Source: Aeromicrobium endophyticum
GTDB lineage: Bacteria; Actinomycetota; Actinomycetes; Propionibacteriales; Nocardioidaceae
Direction: 5' to 3'
NCBI RefSeq assembly: GCF_003586285.1
Contig: NZ_QUBR01000001.1
Location: 682,001 to 746,000, forward strand
DNA length: 64,000 nucleotides
Of this stretch, positions 1 to 8,205 are shown piece by piece. The notes beneath the pieces were generated by a model. It was given only the letters and a program-made list of their open reading frames with translations, ran no database searches and was not told where the DNA came from. Numbering within the stretch: position 1 is the first letter of the stretch; each line of letters begins with the position of its first letter. Made by a program: the position numbers and the translations under genes.

Positions 1-96
1 CGGATCACCACGATCGGCTTCGACGAGATCGGCGAGGGCATCGGACGGCTCGAGCGGGGCGAGGTCGTCGGACGCCTCGTCGCCACGTTCGGCTGA
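1..96 (+). CDS. C-terminal end of a probable MDR-family dehydrogenase (cut by the window edge)
   Basis: Only the last 31 codons and the stop are present. They read as an amphipathic tail ending in GRLVATFG, with the pattern I-G-x(7)-G-I-x(4)-G-E-V-x-G-R-L-V, which resembles the last helix and strand of zinc-dependent alcohol dehydrogenases. The gene converges on the oxidoreductase at 113-1150, 16 bases away. The family call rests on a short tail and is tentative; that the frame is coding is likely. Confidence 0.5.
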   Translation, partial: RITTIGFDEIGEGIGRLERGEVVGRLVATFG

Positions 97-112
97 GTCG
101 GCCGCGAGGCGG

Positions 113-1150
113 TCAGTCGCCGACGCGCACCAAGGTCTTGCCGGTGGTGCGGCCGGCCATCAGGTCGGCCAGCGCCCGCGGCGCCTGGTCGAGACCGTCG
201 TAGACGGTCTCCTTCACTGTCACGGAGCCGTCCTGGATCCACGCTCGGACACGCCGCTGCATCTCGTCGAGCAGGTCGACGTAGGAGCTGCCGCGGTAGC
301 CGCGCATCGTGAGGTTCTTGGACGTCGCCAGGAACAGGTTGCGCGGTCCGGCCGGCTCGCGCTCGTAGTCGCCGACCGATCCGCACAGCGCGATCCGTCC
401 GAACGGACGCATCGCAGCGAGGGCGGCCTCGAGGTGGTCGCCACCGACGGCGTCGAAGTAGAGGTCGATGCCCTCGGGTGCCGCCTGGGCCAGTGACTCG
501 CCCAACGGGCCGTCGTGCCGGTCGAAGGCAGCGTCGACGCCGATCTCGTCGAGCAGCCAGCGCACCTTCTCGTCAGTGCCGGCACTGGCGACGACGCGAT
601 GGCCGAGCTGACGCGCCATCTGGCACACCAGCACGCCCACCGCACCGGCGGCGGCCGAGACCCAGATGGTGCGCGGCTCGTCGTCGATCGCTCCGATCAC
701 GTGGAGCCCCGCGTAGGCCGTCAGGCCCATCGGACCCATCGGACCCAGGTACGTCTGGGGCGCGATGCCGTCGACGTCGAGCACCCGCAGCGACGCCAGG
801 CCGTTCATCGCCACCTCGCCGGCGTCGACCACGGCGTGGGTGCGCCACCCGTACGAGTGCCAGACCGTCGCGCCGACCGGGAACCCCTCGGCGCGCGACT
901 CCTCGATCACGCCGATCGTCACGATCCCGTCCATGGGCTGGTGGAGCGGGAAGGCCGGGAAGTACCCCTCCGGCGCATCGGCCCTCAGCCTCAGCCGCAG
1001 GCCGGGGTCCACCGACGTCCAGGTGGTGCGGACGAGCACCTGCCCGTCCGCGACCTCGGGCAGGTCGACGGGCACGAGCTCGAAGTCGTCCGCGCCCACC
1101 TGCCCGACCGGGTACCTCGACACCTGGAGGGCGTACGCCTCGTTGCTCAT
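113..1150 (-). CDS. NADP-dependent oxidoreductase, leukotriene/prostaglandin reductase-like MDR family
   Basis: A 345-residue medium-chain reductase without catalytic zinc ligands, of the CurA / prostaglandin-reductase type that reduces activated C=C bonds of enones with NADPH. The cofactor loop AAAGAVG is near residue 167, followed by the QMARQLGHRVVASAG strand-helix; DAVGG lies near residue 232. The frame is open further upstream, but MSNEAY is the family-like N-terminus and its ATG lies 2 bases beyond the stop of the SDR at 1153-1896, so the two are translationally coupled. Their shared promoter carries the TGAACT-type operator. Likely role: saturating an unsaturated ketone or CoA intermediate. 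Substrate unknown. Confidence 0.85.
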   Translation of the reverse strand: MSNEAYALQVSRYPVGQVGADDFELVPVDLPEVADGQVLVRTTWTSVDPGLRLRLRADAPEGYFPAFPLHQPMDGIVTIGVIEESRAEGFPVGATVWHSYGWRTHAVVDAGEVAMNGLASLRVLDVDGIAPQTYLGPMGPMGLTAYAGLHVIGAIDDEPRTIWVSAAAGAVGVLVCQMARQLGHRVVASAGTDEKVRWLLDEIGVDAAFDRHDGPLGESLAQAAPEGIDLYFDAVGGDHLEAALAAMRPFGRIALCGSVGDYEREPAGPRNLFLATSKNLTMRGYRGSSYVDLLDEMQRRVRAWIQDGSVTVKETVYDGLDQAPRALADLMAGRTTGKTLVRVGD

Positions 1151-1152
1151 GA

Positions 1153-1896
1153 TCACACCGTGAACCTTCCGCCGTTGCTCAGCAGCACGGCTCCGACGAC
1201 GTTGGACGCGCCCGGCGACGCGAGGTAGAGGATGTTGTCCGCGATCTGCTCGGCCGAGGCGAAGCCGGACCCCAGCGACTCCCGCACCGCAGCGGGTGTC
1301 CGACCGGCCATGGGCGTGTCGACCGGTCCGGGCGCCACGACGTTGACCCGCACCCCGTGCGGCGCGAGCTCCTTGGCCGCGGCCTGCGCCAGGGCATGCA
1401 CCCCCGCCTTCGAGGCCGCGTAGTGCGGGTACCCGACGAGGGTGTCGAACGCCGCGGACGACCCGGTGAGGACGATCGAGCCCGACCGCTGACCGACCAT
1501 GACGCGGGCCGCCGCGCGCAGCACGTGAAAGGCGCCGTCGAGGTTGACCGACATGACCCGTCGCCACCGGACGTCGTCGAGCGTGGTCAGCACGTCGACG
1601 GGGCGTCCTGCCGCCGCTGCGGCACCGATGTCCTGCTTCGCGACAGGATCGTCGATGCCTGCCGTCACGACCACGACGTCGACCCGTTTGTGCTCGGCCA
1701 CCACCCGGGCGAACATCTCGTCGACGTCTCCCGAGTCGGCGACGTCGACGCGCACCGCGGCATCCGTCAGGTCGGCGACCACCACGGTCGCACCCTCCGC
1801 AGCGAGCCGGCGGGACACGGCAGCCCCGATGCCGGAGCCACCCCCGATGACGAGAGCGACGGCGCCGGCGAATCGCTCGGGGACGACGTCGTCCAT
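1153..1896 (-). CDS. SDR family oxidoreductase
   Basis: A 247-residue classical short-chain dehydrogenase/reductase. It shows the glycine-rich NAD(P) loop GGGSGIG near residue 19, an unusual VTAGI in place of NNAG, catalytic Ser in LTGSSAA, and the YAASK tetrad residues Tyr and Lys. ATG 1896 is preferred to an in-frame ATG at 1920 because GGAGG (1905-1909) sits 8 bases upstream of it. First gene of a two-gene operon with the MDR reductase. It is divergent from another SDR (1983-2732), and the 86-base gap holds an operator copy. Probably oxidises a hydroxyl or reduces a ketone in the island's pathway. Confidence 0.88.
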   Translation of the reverse strand: MDDVVPERFAGAVALVIGGGSGIGAAVSRRLAAEGATVVVADLTDAAVRVDVADSGDVDEMFARVVAEHKRVDVVVVTAGIDDPVAKQDIGAAAAAGRPVDVLTTLDDVRWRRVMSVNLDGAFHVLRAAARVMVGQRSGSIVLTGSSAAFDTLVGYPHYAASKAGVHALAQAAAKELAPHGVRVNVVAPGPVDTPMAGRTPAAVRESLGSGFASAEQIADNILYLASPGASNVVGAVLLSNGGRFTV

Positions 1897-1922
1897 CAAC
1901 CAAACCTCCGCTGCATTCAAAG

Positions 1923-1935
1923 TGAGTTCACTTCA
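1923..1935. promoter_or_regulatory. Operator-like palindrome, divergent SDR promoters
   Basis: TGAGTTCACTTCA is a degenerate member of the TGAACT-nn-GTTCA family, and it overlaps a perfect AAGTGA-GT-TCACTT inverted repeat (1920-1933). It lies 27 bases from the leftward ATG and 48 from the rightward ATG, so one site could control both units. On the minus strand TACATT directly precedes it, the same -10/operator order as at the better promoters of this island. Confidence 0.55.
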
Positions 1936-1982
1936 ATGTACAGTGACGAGGACGCGAAGGCCATGCTCACGCAGGAGGAACC

Positions 1983-2732
1983 ATGCCCCGACTCGACGAC
2001 ACCATCGCCCTGGTCACCGGTGCCACCGGGGGGCTCGGCGAGGCGATCTGCCATCGCCTGGCGTCCGAGGGCGCCTCGATCATCGCGACCGACCAGGAGC
2101 TCGCTGCGTGCTCGACGCTCGTCGACTCGCTCGACGGAGCCGACCGCCACCTCGCTCTGGCGCTCGACGTCACGTCTGAAGACGCGTGGACCGACGTCGT
2201 GTCCGCCGTCCGCTCGCACTACGGACGCCTGGATGCCGTCGTCAACAACGCCGGCATCGGAAGCCTCGGCCACGTCACCGAGGAGAAGGTCGAGACCTGG
2301 GACCGCGTCGTGGCCGTCGACCAGACCGGCGTCTGGCTCGGCATGAAGCACGGTGGGGCCTTCGTCGAGGAGACCGGCGGCTCGATCGTCAACATCAGCT
2401 CGATCCTGGGCATCGGCGGCGGACTGGGCAACAGCGCCGCCTACGCCGCTGCCAAGGGCGCCGTCACCAACCTGACGAAGAACGCCGCCCTGCACTGGGC
2501 CGACCGAGGCGTGCGCGTCAACTCGGTGCACCCGGGCTTCATCGGCACCCGGCCGCTGCTCGAGCGCTTCGAGGGCACGGAACGTCATCGCGCGATGGTC
2601 GACAACACCCCGATGAGGCGCCTGGGCCGTCCCGAGGAGGTCGCCTCGGTGGTCGCGTTCCTCGTCAGCGACGAGTCGTCGTACATGACCGGCAGCGAGC
2701 TCCGGGTCGACGGAGGCTGGACGGCGCGCTGA
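1983..2732 (+). CDS. SDR family oxidoreductase (3-alpha/20-beta-hydroxysteroid dehydrogenase-like)
   Basis: A 249-residue classical SDR. GATGGLGE (near residue 13) is the NAD(P) loop, NNAG follows near residue 88, then catalytic Ser (NISSILG), YAAAK, and PGFIGTRP after the active site. The C-terminus DGGWTAR is typical. AGGAGG (1974-1979) three bases upstream of the ATG supports the start, though the spacing is tight. Single-gene unit divergent from 1153-1896, sharing its operator region. The hydroxysteroid-like label comes only from general SDR resemblance; the substrate cannot be told. Confidence 0.9.
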   Translation: MPRLDDTIALVTGATGGLGEAICHRLASEGASIIATDQELAACSTLVDSLDGADRHLALALDVTSEDAWTDVVSAVRSHYGRLDAVVNNAGIGSLGHVTEEKVETWDRVVAVDQTGVWLGMKHGGAFVEETGGSIVNISSILGIGGGLGNSAAYAAAKGAVTNLTKNAALHWADRGVRVNSVHPGFIGTRPLLERFEGTERHRAMVDNTPMRRLGRPEEVASVVAFLVSDESSYMTGSELRVDGGWTAR

Positions 2733-2744
2733 GCCGGTCGCTCG

Positions 2745-3767
2745 TCACGGCACGAAGAGCGCGACGCCGTCCTGGTCGCTGACGGCCACCTCGCCGCGCG
2801 CTGCCATGACGTCGAGGTGCGCGATCGTCTCGCACACCGCGATCATCCGGTTGAACGGGTCGAGCGCGGAGAACGGCGTCTCGCGACGTGTCCACCTCAG
2901 CCCCGCGGCGACGTCGAGGGCAGGCGCGCCGCCCTCGCGGAGCAGCACCTCGTGCACCTGCCCGAACCTCACGTGGTGGTGACGCAGCAGGGCGGTGACC
3001 CGCTCGTGCACCGACGGGGTGACCAGGCCGTGCGCCGGCACCAGCTGCGCGTCGGGTCGCTCGAGCAGGAGCTCGAGGGACGTCAGGTACCTCGCGAGCG
3101 GCAGGTCCCACTCCCCCAGCTCGAAGCCGATCGACGGGGTGATGGTCGGCAGCACGTGGTCGCCGGAGAACAGCAGGCCGTTGTCGACGTCGTGGAACAC
3201 CATGTGTCCCTTGGTGTGGCCGGGCGTCGGCACCGCCTCGAGGCGGCGGTCGCCCAGATCGATCACGCCCGGGTCGATCCACTCGTCCGGGTCGGCCCAG
3301 TCGTCGGCGTCGAACGGCAGCAGAGCGGTGGACGTCTCGATCTCGGCCGCGAGGTCGGCAGCCCCGGAGCGACGCAGCTCTCGCAAGGAGCTGATGGGCA
3401 CCGCGGACGCGACCTCTCGCACGGCCGCGAGCCCCGGACGTTCACCTCGTCCGAGGCGCACCCGCGCCCCCACGGCCTCGCGCAGCCGGACCGCGAACGT
3501 GTAGTGGTCCTGGTGGATGTGGGTCACGAGGACGTCGCGGATCTCGTCGACCGAGCGTCCGATCGTGGCCAGGGCCGCGTCGAGCTCGCCCATCGCCGAC
3601 GGCACCGCCCAGCCACCGTCGATCAGCACCAGACCGTCCGCCCCCTCGAGGACGTAGACGTTGACGGCCCGGAGGCCGTCGTTGGGCATGCTCAACGGGA
3701 CGCGGTGCACGCCGCGAGCCACCGGGTAGCAGCCCGGATCACCCCACCAGGCGCCCCCCGTCGTCAT
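2745..3767 (-). CDS. Metallo-beta-lactamase-fold hydrolase
   Basis: A 340-residue MBL-fold enzyme. The metal-binding signature THIHQDH is near residue 103, with further ligands in PTPGHTKGH and FSGDH, and PAHG near the C-terminal part of the fold. Together these predict a binuclear metal hydrolase, probably of a thioester, lactone or ester. Its ATG overlaps the stop of the upstream EthD-like gene (ATGA), and the pair forms a two-gene operon with an operator copy ahead of it. The frame is open upstream into the neighbour, but the overlap start and the MTTGG N-terminus are preferred. In a CoA pathway it could be a thioesterase or ring-opening lactonase; this is inference. Confidence 0.85.
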   Translation of the reverse strand: MTTGGAWWGDPGCYPVARGVHRVPLSMPNDGLRAVNVYVLEGADGLVLIDGGWAVPSAMGELDAALATIGRSVDEIRDVLVTHIHQDHYTFAVRLREAVGARVRLGRGERPGLAAVREVASAVPISSLRELRRSGAADLAAEIETSTALLPFDADDWADPDEWIDPGVIDLGDRRLEAVPTPGHTKGHMVFHDVDNGLLFSGDHVLPTITPSIGFELGEWDLPLARYLTSLELLLERPDAQLVPAHGLVTPSVHERVTALLRHHHVRFGQVHEVLLREGGAPALDVAAGLRWTRRETPFSALDPFNRMIAVCETIAHLDVMAARGEVAVSDQDGVALFVP

Positions 3768-4084
3768 GGACCGACCATGACCCGCTCGTCGCCGGTGACA
3801 GCGATCCGCCGGCCGCGCATCCTGCCGACGTGCTTGACCGCGGCGGCCCACTCGTCGCTGGCCAGGGCCGCGTCGAGCGCCTCCTTGTCGTCGAAGCTCA
3901 GGATCGAGACTCCGTCCCACCCGGCCGAGGCGTCCTCGAAGGCGCCGGTCACCTCCGTGTGGAGCCAGCGGCGCAGGCCGGGCAGCGGGTAGGTCATCTC
4001 GGCGTGCTCGCCGCGCCACCACTCGATGAACTGCTCGTGCGTCCAGTCGTCGGGCTTGGACGCCATCAGGATGAGGTTGTGCAT
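3764..4084 (-). CDS. EthD / dimeric alpha-beta barrel protein
   Basis: A 106-residue single-domain protein beginning MHNLILMASKPDDWT, with the H-x-x-F-x-x-W-W-x-x-E-H-A-x-M pattern typical of EthD-like ferredoxin-fold proteins, which act as small dimeric enzymes or accessory factors in ring degradation. AAGGAG lies about 6 bases upstream of the ATG. First gene of a unit with the MBL-fold hydrolase; stop and start overlap. The operator copy at 4095-4106 lies 10 bases ahead of the start. The exact reaction is not deducible. Confidence 0.8.
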   Translation of the reverse strand: MHNLILMASKPDDWTHEQFIEWWRGEHAEMTYPLPGLRRWLHTEVTGAFEDASAGWDGVSILSFDDKEALDAALASDEWAAAVKHVGRMRGRRIAVTGDERVMVGP

Positions 4085-4094
4085 GTCATCTCCT

Positions 4095-4106
4095 TGAACT
4101 GAATCA
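4095..4106. promoter_or_regulatory. Operator-like half-palindrome before the EthD gene
   Basis: TGAACTGAATCA has one full half-site (TGAACT) and a degenerate second half. Read on the minus strand, AAACCTGATTCAGTTCA resembles TAACCTGAAGTGACTTCA at the promoter of 16607, suggesting the same -10-then-operator layout. It is the weakest of the ten copies. Confidence 0.5.
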
Positions 4107-4155
4107 GGTTTGGCTGTGGTAGGTACACGACTGCGATGGGGATCGTCCCGCCGTG

Positions 4156-4776
4156 TCAGGCGCGGACGAGCCTCAGCAGGGCCTCGGTCGTGAACTCGCG
4201 GACGTCCTCGTTGCTCAACGCCCCGCCCTCGCGGTACCACCGCCACACGCTCAGGATCATCGCGAGCATCATGTGGCTGGTCTGGAAGGCGTCGCGGGCG
4301 GCGAAGTCGCCGGAGGCGATGCCCCGCTCGACCAGGTCGAGCCAGTTGTGCTCGACCTGGCGCACCAGCTCGCGAGCGTGCTGCCGCTCGGCCTCCTCGC
4401 GCTCGGACTGGCGCGGCGAGGCGAGCAGGTCCATGTGGCTCTGGAGGATCCGCGCCTGGAGCACCTCACGGGGCCCGACGTCGAGGGCGGCCTTGACCGC
4501 GGCGCGCAGCTCGTCCGTGGGTGTCGCCTGGCCCTCGACGGCGGCGGCGAACGCCGTGGCGGAGCGCTCGAGCTCGGAGCTCATGATCGTGAGCAGGCAG
4601 TGCACCTTGGACTCGAAGTAGTGGTAGAGCGCCGTCTGCCCGATGCCGACCTTGTCGGCTACCGAGGCCCACTTGGTGTGCTCGAAGCCGTCGTCGCCGA
4701 AGCTCTCGATGGCGGCGCGCAGGATCAGGGCCCGCTTCGAGCGGGGTCCCTCGGTGGTGACCGTCTGCGTGCTCAT
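4156..4776 (-). CDS. TetR family transcriptional regulator, candidate repressor of the island
   Basis: A 206-residue TetR protein. The N-terminal helix-turn-helix spans about residues 15-60, with recognition region VGIGQTALYHYFESK; the helical C-terminal half has no recognisable ligand pocket. ATG 4776 is preferred over the adjacent GTG because GGAGGAG lies at normal distance. It is the only TetR gene in the window, sits between catabolic units, and has a TGAACT-type site 42 bases upstream of its start, consistent with autoregulation. By analogy with KstR- and FadR-type TetR proteins, an acyl-CoA intermediate may be the inducer. That it binds all ten sites is inference. Confidence 0.9.
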   Translation of the reverse strand: MSTQTVTTEGPRSKRALILRAAIESFGDDGFEHTKWASVADKVGIGQTALYHYFESKVHCLLTIMSSELERSATAFAAAVEGQATPTDELRAAVKAALDVGPREVLQARILQSHMDLLASPRQSEREEAERQHARELVRQVEHNWLDLVERGIASGDFAARDAFQTSHMMLAMILSVWRWYREGGALSNEDVREFTTEALLRLVRA

Positions 4777-4817
4777 CACTGCTCCTCCTCGGTCGGTACG
4801 ACCGACTCTAATGGATC

Positions 4818-4830
4818 TGACCTCAGTTCA
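4818..4830. promoter_or_regulatory. Operator-like palindrome before the TetR gene
   Basis: TGACCTCAGTTCA (TGAACTGAGGTCA on the minus strand) is a 13-base copy with one mismatch to TGAACT-nn-GTTCA. It sits 42 bases upstream of the TetR ATG and overlaps the stop codon of the ligase at 4828-6330, as expected for an autoregulatory site squeezed between two genes. Confidence 0.65.
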
Positions 4831-6330
4831 GGCCGAGGTGTCCTGGTGCGCCAGCCGGGACGCCAGCTGCGCTGCGGCGTCGCGCGACAGCTTGCCCACC
4901 CGGTTCTGCGGCAGGTCGTCGACCGCGAAGACGAGCTCGGGCCACTGGTGCTTGGGCACCCCGGTCTGGTCCAGGTGCGCCCGCACCGCGTCGAGGTCGA
5001 CGGACGACTCCTTCGAGACGACCAGCGCGGCCGCCCGCTCGCCGAGCAGCGGATCGGGGACCGGGACCACGCACACCTGGACGACCCCGGGCACCGACGC
5101 GACCGCTGCCTCGACCTCGTTGATGTCGATGTTGCGGCCGCCGCGGATGATGATCTGCTTCTCGCGGCCCATGATGTTGATGGTGCCGTCGTCGTTGAGG
5201 CGAGCCAGGTCGCCCGTTGCGAAGTAGCCGTCGTCGGTGAGCTCCGGCGGCGTCGGTGTGCCGAGGCGGGCGTACCCCGTGAACAGCGACGGCCCCTTCA
5301 CCTGGGCCTTGCCCACCTGGCCGACGGGCAGCCGCGCACCCGACTCGTCGACGACGCGCACGTCGATGCCGGGGAACGGTCGACCGTCGCGACCCACCCG
5401 GACCTCGGGAGGATCGCTCGGCAGCGGCGTCGTGTGCCCGAGGCACTCCGACATGCCGAAGACCCGCAAGAACCTCGTGCCGAGATACTCCTCGGCGCGC
5501 TGCAACGCCCCGGCGTCCATGGGCCCGCCGCCGACCGTCATCGCCACCATCGACGACAGACCGCCCTCGGCGTCGTCCACCATGGCGAACTGCAGGGCCA
5601 TCGTGGGCACCAGCATCGTCCAGCGCACCTGCTCGGCACGGATCAGCTCGAGCGCGTCGGTGGGCTTCCAGCGGGGCAGGCACACCATGGTGCCGCCGAG
5701 CATCGCCGGCAGGTAGAGGCCGAAGCACAGCGCGGCCACCGACGAGAGCGGCACGAACGCACCGACCGGGTCGCCCTCGCGCAGCCCGACCGCGGCGATC
5801 GTGGCCTGTCCCGCGAAGCGCAGCGCCTGCTCGGACTGGACGACGCACTTGGGCCGCCCGGTGGAGCCGGACGTCATCGCGACCGCGACGCCGCCGTTCC
5901 AGCGCGCCATGCCCCGGGTGGGCCCCGGGACGGCGTGCATCGACCATCCGCGCAGCACCGAGAGGTCGGTGGAGAAGCCCTTGGACGCGACCGACCACGT
6001 GCCTGCCAGCTCGGGCGAGGCGATGACGACGTCGGGCCGGACGTCCTCGAGCGCCAGGTCGAGCTCGTGCTCGGTGGCGTGCCCGCTCATGACGGCGACG
6101 AAGCCACCGAGCCGTCCGACGGCCAAGGTCGTCACGAGGGTGCGCCAGCTGTTGTCGGCCTGCACCAGCACGGTGGGCTCGCCGTCGACCGCTGCACCGA
6201 CGACGTCGGCCAGCTCGACGGCGGCCGCCCACACGTCGCCGGCGGTGTGGGACCCGTCGGCGTCGACGACGGCGACGTGATCGGGTCGCTCGACGGCACG
6301 GGCCGCGAACTCCTGGGCTAGTAGACGCAT
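4828..6330 (-). CDS. AMP-dependent acyl-CoA synthetase/ligase
   Basis: A 500-residue ANL-superfamily enzyme predicted to adenylate a carboxylic acid and transfer it to CoA. Visible motifs: P-loop TSGSTGRPK near residue 155, FGMSE (A5), GYFATGDLARL (A7), the hinge GREKQIIIRGG, and the C-terminal catalytic Lys in NRVGKLSRD. ATG 6330 is chosen because GGAAGG lies 7 bases upstream. Last gene of the ten-gene operon starting at 14706, so it probably activates the pathway's substrate or a shortened acid formed from it. Chain-length or ring specificity cannot be read. Confidence 0.9.
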   Translation of the reverse strand: MRLLAQEFAARAVERPDHVAVVDADGSHTAGDVWAAAVELADVVGAAVDGEPTVLVQADNSWRTLVTTLAVGRLGGFVAVMSGHATEHELDLALEDVRPDVVIASPELAGTWSVASKGFSTDLSVLRGWSMHAVPGPTRGMARWNGGVAVAMTSGSTGRPKCVVQSEQALRFAGQATIAAVGLREGDPVGAFVPLSSVAALCFGLYLPAMLGGTMVCLPRWKPTDALELIRAEQVRWTMLVPTMALQFAMVDDAEGGLSSMVAMTVGGGPMDAGALQRAEEYLGTRFLRVFGMSECLGHTTPLPSDPPEVRVGRDGRPFPGIDVRVVDESGARLPVGQVGKAQVKGPSLFTGYARLGTPTPPELTDDGYFATGDLARLNDDGTINIMGREKQIIIRGGRNIDINEVEAAVASVPGVVQVCVVPVPDPLLGERAAALVVSKESSVDLDAVRAHLDQTGVPKHQWPELVFAVDDLPQNRVGKLSRDAAAQLASRLAHQDTSA

Positions 6331-6373
6331 GGGAGCACCTTCCTGGGTCGGCCGAGTCTGGATCGCATGGGGT

Positions 6374-7426
6374 TCACGTCGCGCTCGGTCCGGGCACGAC
6401 GACCGCACGTCCGGCGATCTCGCCAGCACGCAGACGGTCGTAGGCCGCCAGGACGTCGCTCAGGGCGAAGGTCTGGGTGTGCGCCGTCAGCCGTCCCGCG
6501 CGGGCGAGGTCGACGACTGCCTCGAGGTCCTCGCGTGGTCCCCAGAAGGGCGCCGAGACCGACCACCCCTGGGGCAGCCCGAGCGTCTTGCCGACGCTCA
6601 GCACCCCGCCGGCACCGCCGACGACGACCAGGTCGCCGCCGATCGCCACGAGCGCGATGGCAGCGTCCATCGTGGGCTGGGCGCCGACGAAGTCGAGCAC
6701 CAGGTCGAAGCGGACGTCCCCGGCCGCGAGCTCGGCGAGGTCAGCCACGGTCCTCGACGCACCCAGGCGGGAGGCGAGATCGCGCGCCTCGGGCTTGGGG
6801 TCGACCACGACCGGCGACACTCCGTGGGCCGCCAGCAGCTGCACCGCGAAGTGACCCAGCCCGCCCGCGCCGACCACGAGCACCGGAGCACCGGCAGCCA
6901 GGCCGTCGAGGTGCGGGCGGATCGCGTGGAAGGCCGTCAGCGCCGCGTCCGTCAGAGGTGCGGCCTGCACGGGATCGATGCCGTCGGCCGGCACGAGGAA
7001 GCGCGTGGACGGCACCGCCATGAAGTCGGCCAGGCCGCCGTCACGTCCGAGGCCGTTGCCGATCGCGGCACCACGGTCGAGGCAGTAGTTGCCGCGGCCG
7101 TTCAGGCACCGCCGGCACCGTCCACAGCCCCACACGCCGTGGACGACGACCGGACGACCGATCCACGCCGCGTCGACCAGCTCGCCGACGGACTCGACCG
7201 TACCGGCGACCTCGTGCCCGAGCGTGAAGGGCGGCTCCATGGGCAGCTGCCCGGCGGACGCGTCCATGACGTGCAGGTCGGAGTGGCACATGCCGGCCGC
7301 GGTCACCCGCAGCAGCACGCCCTCGGCGCCGGGAACGGGCACCGGGACCTGCCGCAGCACGGGGGCCTGCCCCCACGCCTCGAGGCGCAGAGCCGTCATG
7401 GTGCCGGACGTCGTGGTCTCGGTCAT
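6374..7426 (-). CDS. Zinc-dependent alcohol dehydrogenase (MDR family)
   Basis: A 350-residue zinc MDR enzyme. Catalytic zinc ligands are in AAGMCHSD (Cys, near residue 46) and GHE (near 70); the structural zinc lobe G-C-G-R-C-R-R-C-L-N-G-R-G-N-Y-C is near residues 99-114; VGAGGLG (near 176) binds NAD(P). The ATG overlaps the stop of the SDR upstream (ATGA), so it is part of the long operon. It should oxidise an alcohol to an aldehyde or ketone. A second in-frame ATG ten codons in is possible but has no better ribosome site. Confidence 0.9.
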   Translation of the reverse strand: MTETTTSGTMTALRLEAWGQAPVLRQVPVPVPGAEGVLLRVTAAGMCHSDLHVMDASAGQLPMEPPFTLGHEVAGTVESVGELVDAAWIGRPVVVHGVWGCGRCRRCLNGRGNYCLDRGAAIGNGLGRDGGLADFMAVPSTRFLVPADGIDPVQAAPLTDAALTAFHAIRPHLDGLAAGAPVLVVGAGGLGHFAVQLLAAHGVSPVVVDPKPEARDLASRLGASRTVADLAELAAGDVRFDLVLDFVGAQPTMDAAIALVAIGGDLVVVGGAGGVLSVGKTLGLPQGWSVSAPFWGPREDLEAVVDLARAGRLTAHTQTFALSDVLAAYDRLRAGEIAGRAVVVPGPSAT

Positions 7427-8181
7427 CGCGCGGTCCAGCCCCCGTCGACCACCAGGGAGTGGCCCGTCACGTACGAGGAGGCGTCGGAGGCGAGGAACAG
7501 CAGCGCTCCGTCGACCTCACCCTCCTGGCCCCCACGGTTGAGCATCGTGTTGCGGCGCACCCAGGTCGCCGACCGCTCGTTGGTGAACAGGCCGTCGGTC
7601 ATCTCGGTGTCGAACCAGCCGGGCACCACGGCGTTGACCCGCACACCGCGACGTCCCCACTGACCCGCCAGCTCGCGGGTGACGCCGATCAGCCCGGCCT
7701 TCGAGGCCGCGTAGCCCGCGCCGCCGATCGGCGAGGTGGACACCAGCCCGATCACCGACGAGACGTTGATGATCGAGGCCGGGTGGTCCTCCGGCAGCGA
7801 CCGGACCACCTCGGTGGCCAGCGCGAGTCCGGCGACGAGGTTGAGCCGCAGCAGCGACTCCACGTCCTCCGGCGGCTCGGTCAGGGCGTCCGGCGCGCCG
7901 GGAGCACCGGCGTTGTTGACCAGCACGTCGATCGGCCCGGACTCCGAGGCCCTGGCGACCAGGGCCGCCCGGTCGTCGGCGCTCGTGACGTCGCAGCGCA
8001 CCGCGACGACGCCCGGCACCTCGCTCGAGAGGCTCTCCAGCCGGTCGACACGCCTGGCGGCGGCGAACACCGTCGCTCCCGCCGCGGCCAGGGTGCGGGC
8101 GAATCCCTCCCCCAGGCCCGACGAGGCACCGGTGACGATCGCGGTGCGCCCGGTGAGGTCGAACATCTGCCGTGGATCCAT
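7423..8181 (-). CDS. SDR family oxidoreductase
   Basis: A 252-residue classical SDR with GASSGLGEG (near residue 16), VRCDVTS, NNAG, NVSSVIG, YAASK and a PGWFDTEM substrate loop; it ends DGGWTAR like the SDR at 1983-2732. ATG 8181 is chosen over an ATG at 8202 because AGGGAGA (8188-8194) is correctly spaced for it. Lies in the long operon between an SDR and the zinc dehydrogenase. Likely a beta-hydroxyacyl-CoA or alcohol dehydrogenase; substrate not known. Confidence 0.9.
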   Translation of the reverse strand: MDPRQMFDLTGRTAIVTGASSGLGEGFARTLAAAGATVFAAARRVDRLESLSSEVPGVVAVRCDVTSADDRAALVARASESGPIDVLVNNAGAPGAPDALTEPPEDVESLLRLNLVAGLALATEVVRSLPEDHPASIINVSSVIGLVSTSPIGGAGYAASKAGLIGVTRELAGQWGRRGVRVNAVVPGWFDTEMTDGLFTNERSATWVRRNTMLNRGGQEGEVDGALLFLASDASSYVTGHSLVVDGGWTAR

Positions 8182-8205
8182 CGCGCTTCTCCCTGTCGCC
8201 ATCGG

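Noticed and set aside
113..1903. A single 596-codon fusion of SDR shadow and MDR reductase on the minus strand
   Set aside because: The first part is the wrong frame of the SDR gene, which has its own correct frame and ribosome site; the MDR protein starts at 1150.
4153..6321. A 722-codon open frame on the plus strand across the TetR and ligase genes
   Set aside because: Composition is Arg/His/Gly/Asp-rich shadow coding of the real minus-strand genes; no domain motif, and TetR and ligase signatures are unambiguous on the other strand.
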